Of a stretch of 64,000 nucleotides of DNA, positions 35,898 through 44,950 are shown one piece after another. Source of the DNA: Caldifarciminota bacterium UBA1063. Lineage in GTDB: Bacteria > Hydrothermota > Hydrothermia > UBA1063. The stretch spans positions 6,051-70,050 of the forward strand of contig DCDE01000035.1 of the NCBI GenBank assembly GCA_002316275.1, in the 5' to 3' direction. Position numbers and translations under genes: made by a program. Each line of letters begins with the position of its first letter. The first letter of the stretch is position 1. The notes under the pieces were generated by a model. The model did not search any database. It was given only the letters and a program-made list of their open reading frames with translations, and was not told the origin of the DNA.

Positions 35898-37544
35898 TTA
35901 CCTGAGCACACCTATAAGTTCCCTCTTAATAAAAGTTTCGCCTTCAGGCGTACGTGCCTTAATTAACAAGATGTACATCCCCTCATCGAGAGTCTTACGA
36001 TTAATTTCAGGCTGAACTACAAAGGTATACCTTCCATCAACCAAAACCTTGTTCTCGAAAAAGCATGTTACTTTTCTGCCATCGATCCTATACATTTCTG
36101 CTGTTACATAAACCGGAGCCTTCGGGAATTCCAGATCAGCCATCAAAACTGGAATCCCGCGCCCGGGTGCTAGGACCTTTGAAGAAAGGGATAATATAGC
36201 TTTACTTTCGGGGGGTTTTAAAAAGAGGCTGTTTTTTCTACCAGGGGTAGACCCTTCCTTAGAAGAGCCCCAATTGTATCGAGAATCAGATGGTAAAGCG
36301 TAGGAGAGCCGTTCTAAGGATAGGTTGCTCCCTCCTCCCCAGGTAGCAAGATAAGGCACCATATCCATTATAGAACCTGTTACATCGTAAAGGAACACAG
36401 TATCTCCCGTATTGTTCAACGAAGGAAAATTAGCCAATACCAAACAATCAACAGCATCCAGTGGTTTCGGAGAAAAGACAACATATCCATCAGGTTGAAG
36501 CCAGAAACTCTCAGGCACTGGCTGCGACCTCCTAACGGGGTCTCCGATAGAAAAACTAAGAAGGTTTATCGAATCTTTAGAGCAATTGTAAACCTCAACC
36601 CATTCAACATCAGCATTGTACATTATCTCATTTATGACCACAGGACTCTGCCCCACAAAAAACCCAATGCTGGTATCATAAAATACCGAATCTCCCGCAT
36701 CACAAATCTGGATTCTAAAATATGCCACGTAATTCCCTGGAGTGAATGTAAAAGGGCCCAGATCAACAATAGATGAAGAATCAGGCGGTAGATTCACATA
36801 TTTATCTTCGTAACCTTCTGGGTAACTCTCGCCAAAATTAAAAAAGAGGCGAAGATGTCCTAATGATTCAACACCCATATTCAAAAGAGACAAAAAAAAC
36901 TTCACATCATACTCACCTTGCCGAGTATATCGAACCTCATTAATTTTCATACAGTATGGTCGAGATACGGAATTTATGAACCCACACGTATTACCAGAAG
37001 GCGCATCAGAATACCTCCAGTTTGTACTTACATCTGGTCCAAAATAATACTTTCTCTCGAAACTGATTCCATCCTTAGAACGCAAAGGAAATCCACTTCC
37101 CGCTCCAAAACTGGAAACTACCTGCCCATCTAAAGTGCATAAAGCAATAGTGTCATTGTACGATAAACCATTCCCGAGGTCCGCGTCCATAGTCGTAATG
37201 ACTGCAACCGAATCAGGAAGCTCGTAAGGCATGAAACTTTCCCCCTCTATTACGTACTCCCTGTCAAGAATCACTCCGTAAGATTGGGGCGGGATTTTTG
37301 TGGTGGCTTTCACCTCTGGATAATAACGTAAAATCTCCACAAAAGGAACAAGGGAGTCAACATCGTTGTTATCTCTCAATTTATAACGGGCAATATTAAT
37401 GGTATCCTCTGAAGGGTTAAATATTTCAATAAACTCATTTCTGTCCCCTGGAGATAGAGCCCCCGATTCGGGACCAAGGGGGTCCAGCATAATCTCTGTC
37501 ATAATAGGATGAGTAATGAGCACAAGTAAAATAGTGGGAATCAT
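35898..37544 (-). CDS. Lamin-tail-domain secreted protein with type IX-like C-terminal tail
   Basis: 548 residues from the ATG at 37544, which overlaps the dtd stop (ATGA); the frame is open further upstream inside dtd but the signal peptide MIPTILLVLITHP fixes the start. Two lamin-tail domains are seen, one at the N-terminus (ITHPIMTEIMLDPLG, NEFIEIFNPSEDTINIARYKL) and one in the second half (PVVINEIMYNADVEWVEVYN), with a CARDB-like beta domain between (GVESLGHLRLFFNFGESYPEG). The last 80 residues are FlgD-like (MYRIDGRKV, LDEGMYILLIKARTPEGE). It is presumably exported to the surface; its function is unknown. Confidence 0.75.
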   Translation of the reverse strand: MIPTILLVLITHPIMTEIMLDPLGPESGALSPGDRNEFIEIFNPSEDTINIARYKLRDNNDVDSLVPFVEILRYYPEVKATTKIPPQSYGVILDREYVIEGESFMPYELPDSVAVITTMDADLGNGLSYNDTIALCTLDGQVVSSFGAGSGFPLRSKDGISFERKYYFGPDVSTNWRYSDAPSGNTCGFINSVSRPYCMKINEVRYTRQGEYDVKFFLSLLNMGVESLGHLRLFFNFGESYPEGYEDKYVNLPPDSSSIVDLGPFTFTPGNYVAYFRIQICDAGDSVFYDTSIGFFVGQSPVVINEIMYNADVEWVEVYNCSKDSINLLSFSIGDPVRRSQPVPESFWLQPDGYVVFSPKPLDAVDCLVLANFPSLNNTGDTVFLYDVTGSIMDMVPYLATWGGGSNLSLERLSYALPSDSRYNWGSSKEGSTPGRKNSLFLKPPESKAILSLSSKVLAPGRGIPVLMADLEFPKAPVYVTAEMYRIDGRKVTCFFENKVLVDGRYTFVVQPEINRKTLDEGMYILLIKARTPEGETFIKRELIGVLR

Positions 37545-37978
37545 AACTCGAGAACGAAGGTTACAGGCCCATAATTCAGTAGTTCTATTTCCATCCTCGC
37601 CTGAAAAACGCCTCTTTGAACTTTTACTCCAGATGATTCCATGAGGGCGCACAGTTTCTCGTAGAAAATACGCGCATTATCAGGACTCATACAATTATCA
37701 AAAGATGGCCTTCGACCCTTTTCAACGTCACCTTCAAGAGTGAAATTAGGAACCACAAGAACTTCAAAACCTTTATCTTGCACAGAGAGATTCATCTTCC
37801 CCTCACTGTCTTCAAAAATGCGTAATTCGACAATTTTTTTAGATACTTTGCTGAGTTTCTCTTCACTATCCTCTCTTGAAAAACCAACAAGCACAAGCAA
37901 ACCTTCTGCAATTGAGGAGATCTGGGTTCCATTTGCTCTGACCTTCGCCCACAAAACCCTTTGTACAACTGCTTTCAT
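37541..37978 (-). CDS. dtd: D-aminoacyl-tRNA deacylase
   Basis: 145 residues with GGGAGGCACAG before the ATG. Family blocks: MKAVVQRVLWAKVRANG, GLLVLVGFSREDSEE, EKGRRPSFDNCMSPDNA and the terminal NYGPVTFVLEL holding the Gly-cisPro motif. It removes D-amino acids, and glycine from tRNA-Ala, by a substrate-backbone-chirality check. Two usually conserved positions differ: the SQFTL block reads PNFTL, and NDGPVT or similar reads NYGPVT. The core Gly-Pro is intact, so it is likely active. Confidence 0.92.
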   Translation of the reverse strand: MKAVVQRVLWAKVRANGTQISSIAEGLLVLVGFSREDSEEKLSKVSKKIVELRIFEDSEGKMNLSVQDKGFEVLVVPNFTLEGDVEKGRRPSFDNCMSPDNARIFYEKLCALMESSGVKVQRGVFQARMEIELLNYGPVTFVLEL

Positions 37979-38006
37979 CTGTGCCTCCCATTTTGGTACT
38001 AAAATA

Positions 38007-38035
38007 ATGTTAAACTATACGATGTTATTTGACAA
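38007..38035 (-). promoter_or_regulatory. dtd promoter
   Basis: On the minus strand TTGTCA (38030-38035), 17 bases, TAACAT (38007-38012). The dtd ATG follows with a leader of about 20 bases containing GGGAGG. Confidence 0.6.
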
Positions 38036-38242
38036 ATTCTTATACACTGCCCCTTGGATGCGAAAATATTTCCCACTGGCATTACGATTTAAATAACCTA
38101 CAATTAGTAGCCAGAGGCTTCTAGCTTAAACTTGCAGTGTGGATGCTAATTATAATAACAAATTCTCTGACATAAATATTCCATCTACAAACATTCATGG
38201 CTAAGAGTTGGACATTAAGATATTGATGCACTCATTTGGCTG

Positions 38243-38446
38243 TTATTCCTCTACCTTCCTAGCAGGATAGCCAATATTTTCAAGTTTTCCCAAAACAGTA
38301 TCCAGATTATCAGTCTCAATAATTAGAACTTTATGCTCCACATTAATCTCAAAGTCTCGTTCGCCTGCTTCCCTGAGAGCAGCATCTATTTTCATCTTGC
38401 AGTGGTTGCAATGCATGTCAGGTATCTCGATTTTATATTTTGCCAT
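38243..38446 (-). CDS. copZ: Heavy-metal-associated (CopZ-like) copper chaperone
   Basis: 67 residues, strong AGGAGG five bases before the ATG. A single HMA domain with the metal-binding MHCNHC (Cys-x2-Cys at 13-16) and the usual beta-alpha-beta pattern ending LENIGYPARKVEE. It should carry Cu(I) to the ATPase encoded 8 bases upstream. An additional Cys-free but His-rich loop (HCNHC) is normal for the family. Confidence 0.88.
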   Translation of the reverse strand: MAKYKIEIPDMHCNHCKMKIDAALREAGERDFEINVEHKVLIIETDNLDTVLGKLENIGYPARKVEE

Positions 38447-38454
38447 AAGTCCTC

Positions 38455-40623
38455 CTATTTTAACCTCAAAGAATTCAAAATAACACTTATTGAACTTATG
38501 CTCATAGCAATTTCAGCAATGATTGGATTCACCAGACCCAACACAGCAAGCGGAATTGCTACAACATTATAACAGAATGCCCATAAAAGATTCTGTTTGA
38601 TCTTTCGGAAAATTATACCTGAAAGATCAAGTAGGTCAACCAATTTTGAAATACCACCTTTAACGATCACTACGTCAGCATTTTCGATTGCAAGATCTGA
38701 TCCTTGAGAAATAGTAACGGAGATGTCCGCAGCCTTGAGGGCGGGACCGTCATTTATTCCGTCACCTACCATCAATACCTTACCACCAAGGACCTTGTAA
38801 TAGTGAACCCAATCAACCTTACCCTTGGGCGTAACCTCGCCATGGACGTAGGAAATGTTTAACTTACGAGCAACAATTTCGGCAATATGTTTATTATCAC
38901 CTGTGACCAGTACAGGTGTAATCCCCCGATCCCAAAGGCTTCTCACCGCCTCCTGACTATCCTCTCTAAGAGCATCTTCGACAACAAAATATCCTACGGC
39001 ATTACCATCCTTCTTTACTTCAACAACGGACCTCCCGAGAAGGAAATGCTCTCTATACAGTTCCGGCTTTTCAGGTTTTCCAACACTATATCTAACACCA
39101 TCGACAGTCGCTTCTACGCCCTCCCCAGCTTTCTCAATGAAATCCTCAACCTTAGCTTCTCCCATCTTACTTAAACTCGCTATGGCAAAACCGAGGGGAT
39201 GGGTGGAGAGCTTCTCAACTGCGACAACCCTTGATAGATCTTCATCCTGGAGATTATGATATACCACTACAGGCTTACCGAGTGTCAAAGTCCCAGTTTT
39301 GTCAAAGAGGGCAAATTTAACCTCAAGAACCGTTTGAATAACTTCTGCATTTTTAATCAATATCCCTTTTCCTGAAGAGAGAATCGCCCCTCTAAGAAGT
39401 GCCATCGGTATAGCAAGCCCCACGGCACAAGGACAGGCGATTACGATGGTACTCGTGGATGCAAAAAGTGCAAAAGAAATCCTCGAGTTTGTGTCCAAAA
39501 TCCACGGGAAATAATTTTTAAAACGCGCTAAAAAACCTTGCAAAGAATAAAATTTAAAGTACCAGAAGAAAAAACTTAAGATAGCGAGGATTACAACCAC
39601 GGGAACAAAATAATTAGTAATCCTGTCAGCAATTTTTTGTATGGGAATTCTCGTCCCCTGAACCTCTTCCATTAACTTGACCATGCTCGCGATCATAGAA
39701 TCTTCCGCTTCTTTCTCTACAATTATTAAAAGTTTACCATTTAAATTTATCGTCCCCCCAATAACACTATCTCCTACCTCCCTATGAACTGGAGTTGATT
39801 CCCCCGTTATCATCGATTCATCGATACTACCTGTCCCATCAACAATTCGCCCGTCGGCTGGAATCCTCTCGCCCGGTTTTACAATTACCACCATATTCTT
39901 TTTCAATGCAGAAACAGGAACTGTCACTTCTTCATTACCAATGATGGCTTTTGCTTCCCTTGGCCTCAAGGCAAGAAGCGCCTTTACTTCCTTAACTGCC
40001 TTATCACGGAGACTTGACTCTATGTATCTTCCGGCAAGATGAAGAGTAATTATCATAGCTCCGACCGTTCCAAAGGATTCGATAGGTAGTCCAGCTATCT
40101 TAAGGAAAGAGGTTAAAACAGAAACAATTGACCCCAAAGAAATCAACGTGTCCATATTAGCATGTAGGTGAGAAACCGCTATAAATGCTCCCTTTAAAGT
40201 GCTAAAACCTGCCACAAGAATGACAAAAAGCCCGAGTACTGCTTCAAGAACTGTGAAATATGGGATGTGCACCCCGCACATACGCAAAATCATAAAAAAC
40301 ATAAGTGGAGCCGTAAAAGTAAGCCCCAAAAGAAATCGTTTCTTCACATCCTTGTGCCTCTTTATCTCTTCCTCTTCGGGGGGCCTTTCACTTACCCCAT
40401 AACCAACTCGGTTTACTGCTTTAGCAACCTCACTCAAAGAAACAGGCTCTTTGAGGACAATAAAAGCCGTATTTGTAGCAAGGTTCACTGAAGCAAATTT
40501 AACTTGTGGAAGCTTCATAAGTGCCTTTTCAACAGTTTTTGCACATGTAGCACATGTCATCCCGGTAATCGTCAAATTAAGCTTAAGGTCACTTTCACCC
40601 TTGGGAGGTGCCTCTCCACTCAT
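38455..40623 (-). CDS. copA: Copper-translocating P-type ATPase
   Basis: 722 residues. One N-terminal HMA domain (GMTCATC, Cys24/Cys27), then the P1B-ATPase core: TGES actuator loop, CPC in IACPCAVGLAIPMAL near 395, phosphorylation site DKTGTLTLGKP near 440, STHPLGFAI (the HP motif), and GDGINDGPALKAADI near 619. The CPC and the late YN...S-type helices fit Cu(I)/Ag(I) export across the inner membrane. The promoter lies so close to the ATG that the mRNA should be leaderless. copZ follows in the same transcript. Confidence 0.93.
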   Translation of the reverse strand: MSGEAPPKGESDLKLNLTITGMTCATCAKTVEKALMKLPQVKFASVNLATNTAFIVLKEPVSLSEVAKAVNRVGYGVSERPPEEEEIKRHKDVKKRFLLGLTFTAPLMFFMILRMCGVHIPYFTVLEAVLGLFVILVAGFSTLKGAFIAVSHLHANMDTLISLGSIVSVLTSFLKIAGLPIESFGTVGAMIITLHLAGRYIESSLRDKAVKEVKALLALRPREAKAIIGNEEVTVPVSALKKNMVVIVKPGERIPADGRIVDGTGSIDESMITGESTPVHREVGDSVIGGTINLNGKLLIIVEKEAEDSMIASMVKLMEEVQGTRIPIQKIADRITNYFVPVVVILAILSFFFWYFKFYSLQGFLARFKNYFPWILDTNSRISFALFASTSTIVIACPCAVGLAIPMALLRGAILSSGKGILIKNAEVIQTVLEVKFALFDKTGTLTLGKPVVVYHNLQDEDLSRVVAVEKLSTHPLGFAIASLSKMGEAKVEDFIEKAGEGVEATVDGVRYSVGKPEKPELYREHFLLGRSVVEVKKDGNAVGYFVVEDALREDSQEAVRSLWDRGITPVLVTGDNKHIAEIVARKLNISYVHGEVTPKGKVDWVHYYKVLGGKVLMVGDGINDGPALKAADISVTISQGSDLAIENADVVIVKGGISKLVDLLDLSGIIFRKIKQNLLWAFCYNVVAIPLAVLGLVNPIIAEIAMSISSISVILNSLRLK

Positions 40624-40926
40624 ATTTAAATTATATCTCCGCCTGCCCCATCAATCCAAAATTTGAGCAAGTTGCCTGTTTTCAGTTATGGTGCGGAGAA
40701 TAATTTTACAGTAGATAACCATTATAATTACCATCAAAAATGATAGAAATCCCAATAGTAAATGCCGAAAATCAACTATTAGACCAAGAATTCAACAATA
40801 ATTATCTAATACATACTTTACGGAGTTCAAAAAATGCCGCCGCCGCACGCTCACTTCTAATATGTTTGCGGAGGAAAGAAACCTTTCTTAGCAAATCTCT
40901 GAAAATATCAAAAAAACAGAATTTTT
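40624..40926 (+). other. Divergent intergenic region between copA and the DUF523 gene
   Basis: About 300 bases. Besides the copA promoter it holds a plus-strand TATAAT at 40723-40728 without a good -35. A 71-codon frame from 40740 runs into the DUF523 gene; its composition and lack of a ribosome-binding site do not support it as a gene. No regulator gene or repeat was seen. Confidence 0.4.
40630..40659 (-). promoter_or_regulatory. copA promoter, apparently leaderless
   Basis: Minus strand: TTGGAT (40654-40659), 18 bases, TATAAT (40630-40635), then exactly 6 bases (TTAAAT) and the ATG at 40623. No ribosome-binding site can lie in the transcript. No obvious metal-regulator palindrome is seen. 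Confidence 0.7.
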
Positions 40927-41868
40927 ATGAATCTAAAACCGAAAGTTGTAATTAGTAAGTGTATTAATATTGCACCTGTGAGGTACAATGGAGAAATTAT
41001 CTCTGACGAATTCGCCAGAAAACTTGGAAAATATGTAGATTACATTGCGGTTTGCCCAGAGGTAGAAATTTGCCTTGGTGTCCCCAGGGCGCCTGTCATA
41101 CTTATCAAGAACAACGATGGAAAAGTTAAGATGATTGAGCCTCAAAAAGGTACTAACTATACGGAAGCTATGGAAAAATTTGCCAATGAATTCCTTTCAA
41201 ATCTTAAAGAGGTAGACGGTTTTCTACTAAAAGCAAGATCACCAAGCTGCGGGGTAATGGATACTAAGCTGTATTCTACAATAAACGACGAGATTACCAA
41301 TGGAGTAAGTGGGATTTTTGCGACTAAAGCTATGGAATACTTCGCAGACTTACCCGTAGAGGATGAGGACAGGCTTACGGATTACTGGATAAGATACAAC
41401 TTCGTAACGCGTATATTTGCCTTATGCGACATAAGAACAAATCTTGTAAACGCAAAGGATATGAGAGAAATTCTTCAACTCCACGAGCGATACAATTATC
41501 TAATCATGTTATACAGTCAAACAAAATTAAAAGAAATGAACCAACTTCTCACAAACTATAAAACCCAGGGATTCGGAGAGGTAAAAAACAAATATACCAA
41601 ACTGTTCAAGAAAGCGCTAAAAAGACAACCGGGTCTTATATCCCACTACAATGTGCTGCGGCACATTATAGATCATTTTTCAGATAAATTATCTTCCGCC
41701 GAAAGGGAACACATTCAGAAAACACTTAACATGTTCCTGAAAGGAAATATCGCCCTTAATGACATTAATAAACTAATTAAGGAGCTCGCATTTCAATTCC
41801 AGGAGCATCACTTACTTAATCAGGTTTATCTTAATCCATTTCCCAATGAGTTAAATAGAAACTGTTGA
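40927..41868 (+). CDS. DUF523 and DUF1722 domain protein (YbgA-like)
   Basis: 313 residues. The N-terminal DUF523 half has SKCINIAPVRYNG, VCPEVEICLGVPRAP and KARSPSCGVMDTKLY, with conserved cysteines that may bind a metal cluster. The C-terminal DUF1722 (YbgA-like) half has the LHERYNYLIMLYSQ and KALKRQPGLISHYNVLRHI blocks. The fusion is common; the family has been linked to thiouracil handling and to DNA photolyase genes in other genomes, but no photolyase gene lies here. No ribosome-binding site is visible before the ATG. Confidence 0.85.
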   Translation: MNLKPKVVISKCINIAPVRYNGEIISDEFARKLGKYVDYIAVCPEVEICLGVPRAPVILIKNNDGKVKMIEPQKGTNYTEAMEKFANEFLSNLKEVDGFLLKARSPSCGVMDTKLYSTINDEITNGVSGIFATKAMEYFADLPVEDEDRLTDYWIRYNFVTRIFALCDIRTNLVNAKDMREILQLHERYNYLIMLYSQTKLKEMNQLLTNYKTQGFGEVKNKYTKLFKKALKRQPGLISHYNVLRHIIDHFSDKLSSAEREHIQKTLNMFLKGNIALNDINKLIKELAFQFQEHHLLNQVYLNPFPNELNRNC

Positions 41869-41998
41869 AGGACTCAAAAACTTAAATAACCATTCTTTCT
41901 GTCAGTTCCTAAATTTTTGTCCAAACAGACTGTCATAATCTTACCTCAAACAAAAATACATGGGGGCGCACCATTGATGAAAATTGATGAAAAAAGAA

Positions 41999-42027
41999 TT
42001 GACAGTTTTTCAAAAGAGAAGTAAAAT
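41999..42027 (+). promoter_or_regulatory. Consensus promoter of the FG-GAP secreted protein gene
   Basis: TTGACA (41999-42004), exactly 17 bases, TAAAAT (42022-42027): the closest match to a housekeeping-sigma consensus in the window. GAAGGGGGTGAGTA precedes the ATG at 42047, leaving a short normal leader. Confidence 0.8.
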
Positions 42028-42046
42028 TTAACGAAGGGGGTGAGTA

Positions 42047-44896
42047 ATGAAAAAATATACAAGAATCATAATACTTCTTATATTTTCAACCCTGCACTCC
42101 GAAACCATAGATGGCGTCTTTCCCCTTCCTGGATACTCCAATGGCTATTATGCCTATGGCTTGGCTTTTGATGGCGAGTACCTTTGGATTGGTGATGACT
42201 ACAATGGAATGATTTACAAGATGGATACCCTTGGTAACGTCATTTCCTCATTTATGGGCATTACGGGATCAAACCACGGCCTTGCATGGGATGGAGAGGG
42301 TCTGTGGTGTGCAGGGGATTACAGTGTCACTCATCTCATAAAATTTAATCCATATGGAAGCAGAATAGATTCGGTAGCAGAAAACTGGCAATACATAGGT
42401 GGCCTAGGATATAACGGGAACCAGATCCTGGTAACAGTATATTATCCTAACACTAATAACAACATCTACCTTTTAGACCCCGCTACTGGTATTACCATTG
42501 GTACTGTTTCATCGCCGGGGACACAGCCCCAGGGTGTCACCTTTGATGGTCAATACATCTGGGTTGTAATGGATGATAATGATGGAGATCCGGAGAGGGT
42601 GTGGAAGATAGATCCCGCCACAAGTGAAACGTTAATGAGTTTCCCTGTTCCAACAACAAGTCCTCGTGGCTTAGCCTGGTCTGGGACGCATCTCTGGCTT
42701 ATTGCAATGAACTCAGAAGGGTCAGGGGGTGTAGTCTACAAAATTAACCCATATGGGGGTGGAGTCCCTGAAATTTCACTAAACATAACTTCATATGACT
42801 TTGGGAATGTAATATTAGGTGAGGCAGAGACCCTCAAAATCGTATGCACAAACATTGGAAGTAGTGAATTATCCATCGATTCGACAAAGAACAACACACC
42901 TGCCTTTTCTGTCCTAAATATTTTCCCAATTATGATTCCACCATCAAACTCTGATACTCTTTTTGTTGTATTTTCTCCACCAGGCACAAATACTTACAGT
43001 GATACACTATCTATATTTTCAAATGACCCTATGCACGATAGTGTAGCAGTCTCTCTACGTGGCACTGGTGTATCCAGTGGCCAAGACATCGATGTAGCAG
43101 ACACCATCCTTACGTGGGATGCATGCCGCACTGGGGCATCTAAAAGGAAATGGCTTAACATTGCGAATCTTGGCTCTGCTACGCTCACTGTCGACAGCGT
43201 AAGATCTTCTTCTGCCACTTTTATGACAACCTCAGCTACACCATTCAATATAGATCCATCTTCCCAAGAAGCCATCGATATCTGGTTTTCACCTGAACTT
43301 GAACTTTCTTATATCGACACTCTCTATATTTACAGCAATGATCCCGATGAAGAGACATTAATGGTTTATCTTAATGGCACAGGGGTAGATACAACATATT
43401 CAGGAGGAGATATAATATGGTACTACTATGCGCGTGGCGGTTCCGTTTACAACCACATAAGGTCAATAAAATCGATATCCGATATAAACAACGACGGTAA
43501 AGATGATGCCGTGGCGGTTTCTGAAAACGACACCCTCTACCTAATTCACGGCAATGGATTCCAGGAGGGAGATCCGATTTGGAAACTCGCTTGTGGCACA
43601 TGCTACACTGAGCACGGACTTACAGTAGTCCCAGACCTGAATGACGATGGATATGAGGACGTCGTGCTGGGAACTATTTGGGGAAGCAGGAAAGTTTTTG
43701 CAATTTCAGGCAAGGACGGGAATGTGTTATGGCAATACGATATGCATCAATATGGTGACGGGGGTTGGGTTTACGAGGTATCTTACGCACCAGACATTAA
43801 TGGTGATGGTATAGTGGAAATCCTCGCTGCAGCTGGTAATGACTCTTACGATACGGGACCTAAAAGAGCTTTCATGTTTGATGGAGCCACAGGAACAGTT
43901 ATATGGCAAACATATCTTACATATTCCGGTTTTTCAGTGAGAGTCATAGGAGACATTAACAACGATGGATACCCTGAAGTAGCGACAGGCACGGGGAACG
44001 GAAGTACATACGCCTATTGGATATACCTTCTTAGTGGCTTAACGGGTAATATAATATGGAGTAAGAATGTCTCAGGAGCAGTATGGACTGTCATTCCACT
44101 TCAGGATATTAACGATGACGGTATACCAGACATTGCTGCCGGATTAGGAAATGGGCAGGTAATTGCATTAAACGGAATCAACGGAAATATCCTTTGGACT
44201 TACACTATGGGCGGCATTGTGACCGATCTCAATGCACTGAGAGACGTTAACGGTAATGGTTACTTTGAACTACTCCCAGCAGGTGCAGCGATCTCGAACT
44301 TCGTAGCCATTGATTCCAGAACAGGTACTCCAGTCTGGAGTTTCAATTCGGGAGATGCTGTCTTTAGCATGGTTGAAATTCCTGACATAAGTGGTGATGG
44401 TAAAAATGAAGTAATTGGCGGTACAGGGTATAATGTGAACCGGCTTGCATTAATAGATGGTGCTACTGGCAATATGATTTGGAGCAAGACTATGCAAAGC
44501 CCCGTAGAAACAGTCTACCCAATAAAAGACATTGATGCCAATGGTACTTCTGATATATTAGTTGGCCTTCGAAACGGGGATATATTATGCGTAGCCTCAG
44601 GACCAATAGTTGGTATACAGGATAGTCAACAGATTGGCATAGATTTGGCAAGAATAAACTCTAATATAGTAAAAGAGGGCAGTAAAATATCACTAACGCT
44701 TCTTGGTGGCGGTATGACATGTGTAGAAATTTTTGACGTTTCAGGAAGATGCGTTGCCACCCTTCTTAATCAGTTTTTAACAAAAGGCACACACAATATT
44801 CCACTTGAACTCGATTTTCTACCTAATGGTGTTTATTTCATACGAATTCGACAACACGAAAGTATATACAGTTTTCGCATTCTTAAAATCCTTTAG
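42047..44896 (+). CDS. Large secreted protein: beta-propeller, Ig-like and FG-GAP repeats, type IX-like tail
   Basis: 949 residues. Signal peptide MKKYTRIIILLIFSTLHS. Residues about 20-245 are a propeller of repeats with GLAFDGEYLWIGDDYNG, GLAWDGEGLWCAG and GLAWSGTHLWLI. Two ASH/choice-of-anchor Ig-like domains follow (SYDFGNVILGEAETLKI, STLSIFSNDP-like DTLYIYSNDP). From about 470 to 850, FG-GAP/VCBS repeats with Ca2+-type loops recur (DINNDGKDDAV, DLNDDGYEDVV, DINGDGIVEIL, DINDDGIPDIA). The last 85 residues are a FlgD-like sorting tail (VEIFDVSGRCV, LPNGVYFIRIRQHE). It is likely an abundant surface protein, given its strong promoter. Confidence 0.83.
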   Translation: MKKYTRIIILLIFSTLHSETIDGVFPLPGYSNGYYAYGLAFDGEYLWIGDDYNGMIYKMDTLGNVISSFMGITGSNHGLAWDGEGLWCAGDYSVTHLIKFNPYGSRIDSVAENWQYIGGLGYNGNQILVTVYYPNTNNNIYLLDPATGITIGTVSSPGTQPQGVTFDGQYIWVVMDDNDGDPERVWKIDPATSETLMSFPVPTTSPRGLAWSGTHLWLIAMNSEGSGGVVYKINPYGGGVPEISLNITSYDFGNVILGEAETLKIVCTNIGSSELSIDSTKNNTPAFSVLNIFPIMIPPSNSDTLFVVFSPPGTNTYSDTLSIFSNDPMHDSVAVSLRGTGVSSGQDIDVADTILTWDACRTGASKRKWLNIANLGSATLTVDSVRSSSATFMTTSATPFNIDPSSQEAIDIWFSPELELSYIDTLYIYSNDPDEETLMVYLNGTGVDTTYSGGDIIWYYYARGGSVYNHIRSIKSISDINNDGKDDAVAVSENDTLYLIHGNGFQEGDPIWKLACGTCYTEHGLTVVPDLNDDGYEDVVLGTIWGSRKVFAISGKDGNVLWQYDMHQYGDGGWVYEVSYAPDINGDGIVEILAAAGNDSYDTGPKRAFMFDGATGTVIWQTYLTYSGFSVRVIGDINNDGYPEVATGTGNGSTYAYWIYLLSGLTGNIIWSKNVSGAVWTVIPLQDINDDGIPDIAAGLGNGQVIALNGINGNILWTYTMGGIVTDLNALRDVNGNGYFELLPAGAAISNFVAIDSRTGTPVWSFNSGDAVFSMVEIPDISGDGKNEVIGGTGYNVNRLALIDGATGNMIWSKTMQSPVETVYPIKDIDANGTSDILVGLRNGDILCVASGPIVGIQDSQQIGIDLARINSNIVKEGSKISLTLLGGGMTCVEIFDVSGRCVATLLNQFLTKGTHNIPLELDFLPNGVYFIRIRQHESIYSFRILKIL

Positions 44897-44950
44897 CGAA
44901 GTCTACTGCTCGGGTGCTTAAGGTTGGTACACTAAGCTGAAATTTAGAAA

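Noticed and set aside
38097..38242. Small RNA or gene between dtd and copZ
   Set aside because: Only an AT-rich stretch with a palindromic ATTATAAT and a tiny AGCC/GGCT hairpin; no conserved RNA fold recognised.
40740..40955. 71-codon plus-strand frame after a TATAAT box
   Set aside because: No ribosome-binding site, no recognisable protein features, and it runs into the better supported DUF523 gene in another frame.
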